Source of the DNA: JBEEPE01 sp041191265
GTDB taxonomy: Bacteria > Verrucomicrobiota > Verrucomicrobiia > Chthoniobacterales > Chthoniobacteraceae
Assembly (NCBI GenBank): GCA_041191265.1
Contig: JBEEPE010000293.1
Coordinates: 1 to 7,912, forward strand
Direction of reading: 5' to 3'
Length of the DNA stretch: 7,912 bases
Positions 1 through 6,775 of this stretch are shown here, piece after piece. The notes under the pieces are model-generated. The model did not search any database. It worked only from the letters and a program-made list of their open reading frames with translations, and was not told where the DNA came from. The position numbers were made by a program, and so were the translations under genes. Positions within the stretch are counted from its first letter, which is position 1; every line of letters begins with the position of its first letter.

Positions 1-148
1 CCACGATCACCTTTTTCCAGTCCGAGACCTGAACCGGATGGACTTGGTACTCCTTGGCAATCTGCTGGATGGTCTTCAAGCCGTTGAGGGCTTCGAGACC
101 CACCTTGGCTTTGAACTCGGAGCTATGGCGGCGGCGCTTGGCTTTCAT
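1..148 (-). CDS. IS3-family transposase OrfA, N-terminal part
   Basis: OrfA is the small helix-turn-helix protein of IS3 elements. It binds the IS ends and, by programmed -1 frameshifting with orfB, gives the OrfAB transposase. The 49 codons visible (start ATG at 148-146) read MKAKRRRHSSEFKAKVGLEA, then a helix-turn-helix-like stretch with TIQQIAKEYQVHPVQVSDWK. This basic start, the EFKAKVxLEAL motif, and the IAxxYxVHPxQVxxWK recognition helix are the hallmarks of the HTH_Tnp_1 family. No strong Shine-Dalgarno site precedes the ATG. The gene runs off the window, so whether it is intact is unknown. Family assignment is firm; the exact IS group is not determinable from this piece. Confidence 0.88.
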   Translation of the reverse strand, partial: MKAKRRRHSSEFKAKVGLEALNGLKTIQQIAKEYQVHPVQVSDWKKVIV

Positions 149-206
149 CGTGGTTATTTCGGTTGGTTTTCCCACCCACCACACGCCAATTTTGATAGCT
201 TAAGCT

Positions 207-228
207 CTGGCCCAGTTTTCGGGGTCCA
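207..228 (-). repeat. Presumed terminal inverted repeat of the IS3 element
   Basis: Read on the minus strand from 228, the sequence TGGACCCCGAAAACTGGGCC matches the general form of IS3-family ends: TG at the tip, then an A-rich core followed by CTGG. It lies 80 bp upstream of the OrfA start, a usual distance. The partner repeat is outside the window, so this rests on form alone. Confidence 0.65.
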
Positions 229-236
229 CCATACCG

Positions 237-266
237 CAACTGTTTCCCGTGACCCGGCCGAAAAAG
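237..266 (+). promoter_or_regulatory. Copy 1 of a 30-bp element shared with the STAND gene upstream region
   Basis: This stretch begins CAACTGTTTCCCGTGACCCG and matches 27 of 30 positions of the minus-strand sequence at 6880-6851. It has an imperfect dyad: arms CTGTTTC (240-246) and GAAAAAG (260-266) with one mismatch, around a 13-nt centre containing GTGACCCGGC. It ends 73 nt before the lipoprotein start codon; copy 2 ends 75 nt before the STAND start codon. Same orientation and similar spacing suggest a shared operator, promoter part or leader. No clear sigma-70 -35/-10 pair can be placed on it. Alternatives are a dispersed repeat or a remnant of a short coding sequence, since both copies can be read in one frame as QLFPVTR. 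Confidence 0.5.
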
Positions 267-339
267 AAAATCCCACGCAGATGTACCACCGACCGCACCG
301 CGGTGTCGTTTTGGGTTCGGTAGTTTTCTTTAAACCCTC

Positions 340-867
340 ATGAAAAAACTCATTTTATTAACAATCATTGCCACCCTGCCGAGCTGCATGATTATGCCAC
401 ATTACCAAACGCTGACGGGGAAGTTTAGCGGCCGTGTTGTGGACGTGAGTGATAAACCTGTTTCCGGGGTTAGCGTGGAATACCTCTACAACAGCCACAG
501 GCGGCTCGGCAAAACCAGTACAGATGCCGGTGGTCAGTTCACGTTGGGCCCTTTCAGACAGTGGTTCTACTTCGTTTACATCGGGTCGCCTGGAGTATGC
601 CCATTCCCTTATGCTCTTGATGGTTTTCGAGAATACCCGGACGCCCTCAAAATCACGACTCGTGATGGTTCTTCAACCTTCCTGATCGGATCTAAAGAAC
701 AGTTTGAGGCTGAGATCGTTCCTTCTCGCATGCAACACATCACTTTGCCAAAAACCCTACGATGGACTGGATCTCAGCCGGCACCAAAACTCGTTCTAAG
801 CTCAGAAACTGGTGGAAACTTTGTTCCAACATTAAAGCTCGGCAACGGCGTCCTACTCCGACCATGA
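340..867 (+). CDS. Predicted lipoprotein with carboxypeptidase-regulatory-like domain
   Basis: The 175-aa product starts with a lipoprotein signal: basic n-region (MKK), hydrophobic LILLTIIATL, and a lipobox-like L13-P14-S15-C16, so C16 is the likely lipidated residue. The next residue is Met, not Asp, which in enterobacteria would favour the outer membrane. Residues about 29-80 resemble a carboxypeptidase-regulatory-like (Ig-like, CarboxypepD_reg) fold: SGRVVDVSDKPVSGVSVEY followed by STDAGGQFTLGP, the usual 'G.V.D..g.pv.gv.v.....T.d.G.F.l' pattern. The remaining 95 residues match nothing I recognise, and no catalytic motif is visible. The start is chosen because the signal peptide begins exactly there; no clear Shine-Dalgarno precedes it. 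It converges on the STAND gene and shares the 30-bp upstream element with it. It is probably a small cell-envelope protein; its function is unknown. Confidence 0.7.
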   Translation: MKKLILLTIIATLPSCMIMPHYQTLTGKFSGRVVDVSDKPVSGVSVEYLYNSHRRLGKTSTDAGGQFTLGPFRQWFYFVYIGSPGVCPFPYALDGFREYPDALKITTRDGSSTFLIGSKEQFEAEIVPSRMQHITLPKTLRWTGSQPAPKLVLSSETGGNFVPTLKLGNGVLLRP

Positions 868-1147
868 ATTCCGCCACCACACTCGTCTTTTTTTTCCTCG
901 GCTGCCTCGATCTTCACCCACAGTAATCCGTGAAGTGCCGAAAATAACCCTCCCCAAACTTTGGTGTAGATCCGAATTCCTAGCAGTCATCCAACGGGAT
1001 TTTTCAGATTCCAATCCCTCTAGCAGCTGGGTTTGCGCGCTCGCCTATCTTCAGCATAAGCTGACACCTCAATTTTTTGGTGTGTCGCTCGAAAGGGGGG
1101 GTCTCTCTGCCCGCTCCAAAACGACACAAACTCCTCCTGCACCGAGA
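868..1147. other. Convergent spacer between lipoprotein and STAND genes
   Basis: No gene is supported here. A 20-codon frame (864-926) overlaps the lipoprotein stop as ATGA and encodes a hydrophobic peptide around a run of eight T (888-895), with FLGC in a signal-like position. It is too short to call. Two weak hairpins exist: GGGATT (996-1001) with AATCCC (1013-1018), and ACACC (1064-1068) with GGTGT (1079-1083). Neither is followed by a T-run in the right direction, so no intrinsic terminator is assigned to either gene. Confidence 0.5.
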
Positions 1148-4100
1148 TCACTTCGCCGCGTCCGTCGGCTTGGGATTCCACTCCGGATGCCGCCTGAGCG
1201 TTTCGATGCGCAACGATTCCAAAGGAACACGCTCCGCCTCGGGCCACCCCGTGCCGGCTATCTTCTCAGGCGTCGCCCATGCCCTGTCCTCCCGACTTTC
1301 AATCAGCCTGATGTAGGCAGCCACAGCCTCATCCCTCTGCTGGTTGAGCCAAAGGGACAGGGCAAGACCAGCCAGTAAATCCTCGTCCGGCTTTTCACCG
1401 GCACCAACCAGCGACTCACCACGGCGAAACGCTGCCACCGCGCCCGCCTCATCACCTAGGTTGATGAGACTCCAGCCTTCCATCCGCGCAAAAGGGACCG
1501 AACCCGGCAACTTGGCCCGCCCAGCCGCGAGGAAAAATTTTGCATCCGATTGTCGCTGCATCTTCGCGGCGAGATAAGCGGGGGCACTGAAATCGCCCTC
1601 GTCAACACCACCCGCTTCGAGCACTGCACGATAAGCCGCGAGAGCTTCCTCATTGCGTTTGAGACCTGAGAAGGCACTCGATTGCGCGCGGAGCGCTGCG
1701 AGATTTTTTGGTTCAAGCGCCAGCGCCTTTCCAACGGCACTCAGGGCACCCTTATAAACTCCCTGTTTCACCAAGCTTTCAGCCGCGCGACTTTGAAGCG
1801 CTGCATCCTCCGGCAATAAACGCAGTCCGCAATACCGGAGAAATCCCACCCTATGCGGGATCGATGGGTCTCGCTCCTCGGCATTTTTCTTCGCATCTTC
1901 CTCCGCCAACACACCGGCCAGAAGCACGTGGGCCAGCGGCACCGTCGGGTTATAACGAAGAGCAGACTCCAGACCCTTCCGCGTGCCCGAGTCACGTTCG
2001 CGCTCGGCGATCAGCCGCACAGTGACGGGTGAATTCGGTGTCAGCGTTCGCTTATCCGAAGGCATCACCAGCCAACGGGCGAGCTTCGCCCAAGCATCAT
2101 CTCCCGGCGTTTCCTCCAACAGGATGGAACGCCGAGCCTCGTTCGGCATAGCAACTAGCTCACCGTCTTCGCTGAACTCCAGCCCGGCGATCGCCTGAGA
2201 GCGCCGAAGGATCCATGTCGGTACGGGAGAAGGTAGAGATGATAAACGTACAGGCGCGGACTGAATCCACGCGGTATCGTCCTCACTCACACTAAGGAGG
2301 CGAGAATCATCAGGGCTAAACTCCACACTGATCATTCCGGTATCATGCCGAAGCGGTTCGCTCTCTTGCTTACCGGTGGCAGCATTCCAGAAGCGTACCG
2401 CACGGTCCGAATTAAATGGCCCATATTCGTGACTCACCGTAACCACCAGATCACTGTCTCGGCTAAACTGAGCGTGCAACGCGCCTTCATGTTGCACTTT
2501 ATCTCCAATCTTCGAGCCGGTTCGAGCATCCCACACCTGTACAACTCCCATTCTTGTGCTCGTAACTATCCGAGTACTGTCACAGCTGAATTGAGCACTT
2601 AAAATTTCTGCGTTAGAGAAGCGCTCCCCGTGCAGGAGCGGGTCTCCTACGGGCTTACCTGTAGATGCATCCCAGATCCGAGCCGTTTTGTCCTCACTTG
2701 CGGTCACCACACGCGTACCATCGGGGCTGAATTCCGCAAGGCTCACCACACTGTTATGCTGAAGCGCTGCGCCTAAAGGTTTGCCGGTGGCCACATCCCA
2801 GATCCGAGCCGTTTTATCCCAACTTGCGGTAACCACACGCGTACCATCGGGGCTGAATTCCGCGTGGCCCACCCGGCCCTCATGCTGAAGCGGCACGCCA
2901 ACATTCTGGCCAGTGGCCGCATCCCAGATCCGAGCCGTTTTATCCCAACTTGCGGTGACCACACGCATACCATCGGGGCTGAATTTCGCAATGCTCACCA
3001 CACCGTTATGCTGAAGCGCTGTGCCTAAAGGTTTGCCGGTGGCCACATCCCAGATTCGAGCCGTTTTATCCCAACTTGTGGTGACCACACGCGTACCATC
3101 GGGGCTGAATTCTGCATAGACCACCCGTTCCTCATGCTGAAGCGGCACGCCAACAAGTTGGCCTGTGGCCACATCCCAGATCCGAGCCGTTTTGTCCAAA
3201 CTTGCGGTGACGACACGCGTACCATCGGAGCTGAATCGACCACTCGTCAGTTTGTTTTTGTGTCGAAGAGGAATCCCAGCCACGTTTCCACCAACAACGT
3301 CCCAGGTACGCAGGCAACCGTTGTGGCCCAACGCAAGAATACGCTTGCAGTCCGCACTAAACTGCACGACGCGTGTCCGCCCCTCGAGCGGGAGCGCTTC
3401 GCTTAGAGGCCTCCCACTTGAAGCATCCCAGACTCTCGCCACCTCCTCCAACGTATTCAGATGATCGCTCGAACTCGCCGTCACTACTCGGCTGCCGTCC
3501 GGACTAAATCTAGCGGACCTAAGTCCGACTTGCTTTATGGGCTTGCCTATAAGTTTGCCTGTAAACACATCCCAAACCTGTGCAGAACTCTTTCGTACCG
3601 AGAGAAAACGCGTGCCGTCTGGGCTGAAATGTCCCATTTCGGAACTTTCGTCCAAAATGTTCTCAACAATTTTGAAAGAAATTATCGTCCGGCAACTGAC
3701 TGCATCCCAAACGCGCTCCGTCAAGGCACCATCAGCAGTCACTATTCGAGTGCCATCAGGGCTGAATTGCGCATTCTTGACTCCCATCTCGTGTCTCAAA
3801 GGCTCTCCCAAAGGTTTTCCGGTGAAGGAGTCCCAAATGCGGGCTGTTTTGTCCTCACTTGAGGTGATTACACGCGCACCATCTCGACTAAATTCCGCAC
3901 TATGCACATAATGATCATGACACAGCGGTTCACCAAGAAGCCTGCCCGTGGATACATCCCAAATCCGGGCGGTGTAATCGCCCCCAAATGTAAGAATACG
4001 TGCACCGTCAGGGCTGAATCGCACGCCAAACGCGTTGCCCTGTTTTAACGGTTCCCCTAAAGCTTTGCCAGTGGATGCGTCCCACACCCTCACCTGATCT

Positions 4101-6775
4101 TCACTAAAAATTGCAATACGTGAGCCGTCGGGGCTGAATTCCGCATCCCGCGCACGTTTGTCCCGCTCGTAACGGAGCGGCTCACCGATCAAATTGCCTG
4201 TCACCGAATCCCAAACGCGCGCGGCACCGTCGTCCCAGAGACCGACAACCCTTTTCCCATCCCTGCTAATTTTTCCTCCGATTAGGGCAGCGTGTGTTGG
4301 CACAATCCCAGACGAAAGCCCACAACTCAACCGCGGCCATGTCTGCTTCTCATGGCCATACATCGCCAGCGTCGAATAGAGCCGTGCAGCGGGAAGTGGA
4401 TTTCCCGGCTCCCATCTTAGAGCGCGCGCTAGGTACGCCACGCCCTCGTGCCACTTCCCATCCCTCTCGATCCGCTGCACGGCCACCGCGTAATCCGCCA
4501 TGCTCGCATCGTGCAGCAACCGCGCCTGTTCGCGCGCTGCCTGTTCGATATCAAGCCCTCGCTTCTCCGCCAGATCCGCCTGCAACTGCGCCTCCCTCTC
4601 CGCCGTTCGAGCCTCACACTGCTTTTTCCACGCCCAAAGCGATGCCACTACGGCCAGCATCGTCAGCACCGAAAGCACGGCCACCACATTGCGCCGAATC
4701 CGACGGCGGCGCAGCGCCACCGCCTCCACATGCCCAATCGAGGCCCTGATATAACCCGCGGTGCCAGCCCGCGGAAGTGTCGTGCGCAAAAGGCCACGCG
4801 CCTCCTCCAACGGCAAACCCTCGGGCAATAGCAAACTCGAGTCCCTACGCCCCACCTCCGCATGCGCCCGTTCCCAAAGCACCTGCGCCTGCTCCACCCG
4901 AGCTCGCACCCGCAGATGCTCGCGGTTCGCCTCGATCCACAGCACCAACCGATCCCAACGCCGCAGCAGCGCCTCGTGCGCAAGACCCACAACGGATGCC
5001 CCGCTGCGCGCGTCCCTGTCTGCAGTCAGAAAACGCGCCTTCAACAGCGCCGCCACAAGCTCCTTCTTCGCCTTCGAATCCCCAACCAGATCCAGAGGCA
5101 CCCGCTGCCTGAGCGGCGGCGCCTCAGGGGACGCATCCACCGTCACTAATTCCTGCATCACCGCCCCAAAAACCCCGCGGATCTCCTCAGGCAGGCTCTG
5201 GAAAACACGCTCCGCCTCTCCCCCCAATGCCCCCTCCACCCCACCCATCGCGTCGTACGCCTCGTACGTCATGCGCGCGCGTCCGCCGGTTAAATCCCGG
5301 TTCTCATATAATGTATCTAACGCATACTCCAAAAGCGGGAGCGCATCCGCGCCCCTGATCGCATCGGCAAGAAGCCGGCGGTCCAGCGGAACCCCCTCTC
5401 GCTCCTCAAACTCCACACCCGCGAGTCGCGCGGGCTCGGTGATGATCCGCTGCAAGGCCGCAGGATCGGGAGCCAGCAAGTCGTAGTGACCATGCTCACC
5501 CTTCAATTTTAAAAACACTTCGTCCCTCTGCGCCGCCGCGTAGAAGTCGCTGCGTAACGTCGCGACAAAACGAAACGGCGGGCCTTCCCCTGGAAGCGAA
5601 TAGCATGCAAGCACTCGGATCGCCCGAAGAAACATACCCCGCTCCTCCTCCGTCACATTCCCAGGCACGAAGAGTTCCTCCATTTGATCCACAATCACAA
5701 TGATCCGTACCGGTCCGCCTGCCGAATCGCGCGCTGCGCTCAATCCAGGCAACAAAGCCATGTCCCGCGCAGACTCAGGGTCCCGAGCGAGTTTCTCAGA
5801 CAGATGTGCGAGATCCCTCACTTGCTGGCGCAACTCCGGCAGTGCCCCCTCCGAAGCAAGCGCTTCCACCAACCCCGCTAGAGGTGCCCCCCTGACCAGT
5901 GACGGCGTAAATGCTGCATGGCGCCACTGTTTTGCTCCATCATTGGCGTTATGTAATAGGCTGGGCACGACGCCCGCACGCACCAGCGAGCTTTTCCCAG
6001 ACCCGCTCGCACCCACAACGACCGCAAATGCACACCCGTTATCCGAATTCCTCCTCAACTGCTGAAGCACATCGCACACGTGCTCCTCGCGGCCGCGGAA
6101 AATTGCTTCGTGCGCGATATCGAACGACTCCAGCCCACGGTAAGGCCTTTCATCCCATGTGACTGCTCCAGCCACTTCTCCAATCAGTCGGTCGATCACA
6201 TTCCGCAGATGAGTGCGAAGACGGTCCGCAAAGGTTACGGGCTGATCGTAAAGATGAAACGCGCGTAGGTTCTGACCAGTGACAGCATCGGTGAACGTCT
6301 CAGTAATAAACTCCCTCGCGAGCGTCCACTGCTCAACAACGTGGAGCCGCTGCTGCGGCGGGGTTGCTGCAAGCGCCATGCTGTACGCACGGTCATCCTC
6401 GCGCACGTAAGCCAGCAAATGAGGGCGACTTCCGTCGCTCCTCCGAGAGGCCTCAAGCATGAGATCAAACTCCTGCTCCGTACCCGAACGGTAACGCCGC
6501 CCATCCGATCGCAACGCCCATGCACCCAGCGGAGTCCCCAGCCTCGACCAAAGGATGAACACCCCAATGTCCACGCCCCCGTCCTCGTTGAGCACCTTCA
6601 CGATGCCCTCCTGAAAAGAGGCATCTGCCCCAAGCCCCAGATTCTCCCACCGGACCACAACCAACCGCACTCTCCCGCCGTAATGGCGATCAAGACTGCG
6701 AATTACAGCCTCCGCCTTGTCGCGCTCCTCGGCAACATCCCCGGGACTGGAAATAAAGATGCGGATGGTTTTCAT
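1148..6775 (-). CDS. STAND ATPase: DUF4062 - nSTAND1 NTPase - TM - WD40 propellers - TPR
   Basis: This is a predicted 1875-aa NLR-like signalling ATPase. Residues 1-~130 are a DUF4062 domain (RIFISSPGDVAEERDKA at 5-21; acidic SGTEQEF at 97-103), the likely effector or signalling module. The nSTAND1 NTPase follows: entry motif RPYRGLESF (210-218), FRGRE (226-230), Walker A GASGSGKS (255-262, K261), Walker B IVDQMEE (361-367, D363), sensor-like TLRSDF (406-411), LPLLEYAL (479-486), then a winged-helix-like part to AHEALLRRW (599-607). A basic patch (689-695) precedes one membrane segment (about 696-716) and a coiled coil (717-757). WD40 blades occupy about 834-1506: 14 clear V/I/T-WD ends at 855 to 1415, FWN at 1462-1464 and one degenerate, so probably two propellers. 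TPR-like helices fill about 1600-1830. The ATG directly precedes the DUF4062 start; no Shine-Dalgarno is visible. All NTPase residues look intact. Architecture is secure; a role in antiphage or other conflict sensing is inferred from the family. Confidence 0.93.
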   Translation of the reverse strand: MKTIRIFISSPGDVAEERDKAEAVIRSLDRHYGGRVRLVVVRWENLGLGADASFQEGIVKVLNEDGGVDIGVFILWSRLGTPLGAWALRSDGRRYRSGTEQEFDLMLEASRRSDGSRPHLLAYVREDDRAYSMALAATPPQQRLHVVEQWTLAREFITETFTDAVTGQNLRAFHLYDQPVTFADRLRTHLRNVIDRLIGEVAGAVTWDERPYRGLESFDIAHEAIFRGREEHVCDVLQQLRRNSDNGCAFAVVVGASGSGKSSLVRAGVVPSLLHNANDGAKQWRHAAFTPSLVRGAPLAGLVEALASEGALPELRQQVRDLAHLSEKLARDPESARDMALLPGLSAARDSAGGPVRIIVIVDQMEELFVPGNVTEEERGMFLRAIRVLACYSLPGEGPPFRFVATLRSDFYAAAQRDEVFLKLKGEHGHYDLLAPDPAALQRIITEPARLAGVEFEEREGVPLDRRLLADAIRGADALPLLEYALDTLYENRDLTGGRARMTYEAYDAMGGVEGALGGEAERVFQSLPEEIRGVFGAVMQELVTVDASPEAPPLRQRVPLDLVGDSKAKKELVAALLKARFLTADRDARSGASVVGLAHEALLRRWDRLVLWIEANREHLRVRARVEQAQVLWERAHAEVGRRDSSLLLPEGLPLEEARGLLRTTLPRAGTAGYIRASIGHVEAVALRRRRIRRNVVAVLSVLTMLAVVASLWAWKKQCEARTAEREAQLQADLAEKRGLDIEQAAREQARLLHDASMADYAVAVQRIERDGKWHEGVAYLARALRWEPGNPLPAARLYSTLAMYGHEKQTWPRLSCGLSSGIVPTHAALIGGKISRDGKRVVGLWDDGAARVWDSVTGNLIGEPLRYERDKRARDAEFSPDGSRIAIFSEDQVRVWDASTGKALGEPLKQGNAFGVRFSPDGARILTFGGDYTARIWDVSTGRLLGEPLCHDHYVHSAEFSRDGARVITSSEDKTARIWDSFTGKPLGEPLRHEMGVKNAQFSPDGTRIVTADGALTERVWDAVSCRTIISFKIVENILDESSEMGHFSPDGTRFLSVRKSSAQVWDVFTGKLIGKPIKQVGLRSARFSPDGSRVVTASSSDHLNTLEEVARVWDASSGRPLSEALPLEGRTRVVQFSADCKRILALGHNGCLRTWDVVGGNVAGIPLRHKNKLTSGRFSSDGTRVVTASLDKTARIWDVATGQLVGVPLQHEERVVYAEFSPDGTRVVTTSWDKTARIWDVATGKPLGTALQHNGVVSIAKFSPDGMRVVTASWDKTARIWDAATGQNVGVPLQHEGRVGHAEFSPDGTRVVTASWDKTARIWDVATGKPLGAALQHNSVVSLAEFSPDGTRVVTASEDKTARIWDASTGKPVGDPLLHGERFSNAEILSAQFSCDSTRIVTSTRMGVVQVWDARTGSKIGDKVQHEGALHAQFSRDSDLVVTVSHEYGPFNSDRAVRFWNAATGKQESEPLRHDTGMISVEFSPDDSRLLSVSEDDTAWIQSAPVRLSSLPSPVPTWILRRSQAIAGLEFSEDGELVAMPNEARRSILLEETPGDDAWAKLARWLVMPSDKRTLTPNSPVTVRLIAERERDSGTRKGLESALRYNPTVPLAHVLLAGVLAEEDAKKNAEERDPSIPHRVGFLRYCGLRLLPEDAALQSRAAESLVKQGVYKGALSAVGKALALEPKNLAALRAQSSAFSGLKRNEEALAAYRAVLEAGGVDEGDFSAPAYLAAKMQRQSDAKFFLAAGRAKLPGSVPFARMEGWSLINLGDEAGAVAAFRRGESLVGAGEKPDEDLLAGLALSLWLNQQRDEAVAAYIRLIESREDRAWATPEKIAGTGWPEAERVPLESLRIETLRRHPEWNPKPTDAAK
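2639..3268 (-). repeat. Five near-identical 126-bp WD40-coding tandem repeats
   Basis: Residues 1170-1379 of the STAND protein are five consecutive blades of exactly 42 aa, so the DNA repeats every 126 bp without indels. The block around the strand-c/d motif (DKTARIWD, with GTRVVTAS before it) is almost unchanged between copies at nucleotide level. The last four copies alternate: copies 2 and 4 start LQHE and lead into ATGKPLG, copies 3 and 5 start LQHN, giving a 252-bp higher-order unit. Differences concentrate in the short segment after LQH (EERVVY, NGVVSI, EGRVGH, NSVVSL) and in the residue before the second-to-last Asp (SWD, SED, SLD). This pattern indicates recent duplication or gene conversion of blade pairs. 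Confidence 0.9.

Larger units (their letters stand above)
1..228 (-). mobile_element. Left end of an IS3-family insertion sequence (cut by window edge)
   Basis: The minus strand carries the start of a typical IS3-family OrfA, and 80 bp upstream of its start codon lies a sequence with the look of an IS3 terminal inverted repeat, beginning TGGACCCCGAAAAC and read from 228 downwards. IS3 elements begin with TG and have similar AAAACTGG-type ends, so 228 is the likely outer boundary. The rest of the element (remainder of orfA, orfB transposase, right end) lies before position 1. Only one end is visible, so the inverted repeat and target duplication cannot be confirmed. The element points away from the lipoprotein gene and ends about 110 bp before its start codon. 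Confidence 0.8.

Noticed and set aside
38..343. 101-codon plus-strand frame at the window start
   Set aside because: It is antisense to the IS3 OrfA start and then crosses the IS end and the leader of the lipoprotein gene; the antisense OrfA match is clear.
996..1083. Two possible terminator hairpins between the convergent genes
   Set aside because: Stems of only 5-6 bp with 10-11 nt loops and no T-run on the proper side of either.
935..1378. 147-codon plus-strand frame after the lipoprotein gene
   Set aside because: Starts only from GTG without a ribosome site, and its second half is antisense to the well-supported STAND C-terminus; translation is not protein-like.
2639..3268. CRISPR-like regular repeats
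   Set aside because: The 126-bp period is fully explained by in-frame 42-aa WD40 blades; there are no short repeats separated by unique spacers.
4761..5486. 241-codon plus-strand frame
   Set aside because: It is antisense to the NTPase-coding part of the STAND gene; it is Ser/Arg/Ala-rich from mirrored GC-rich codons and has no domain or ribosome site.
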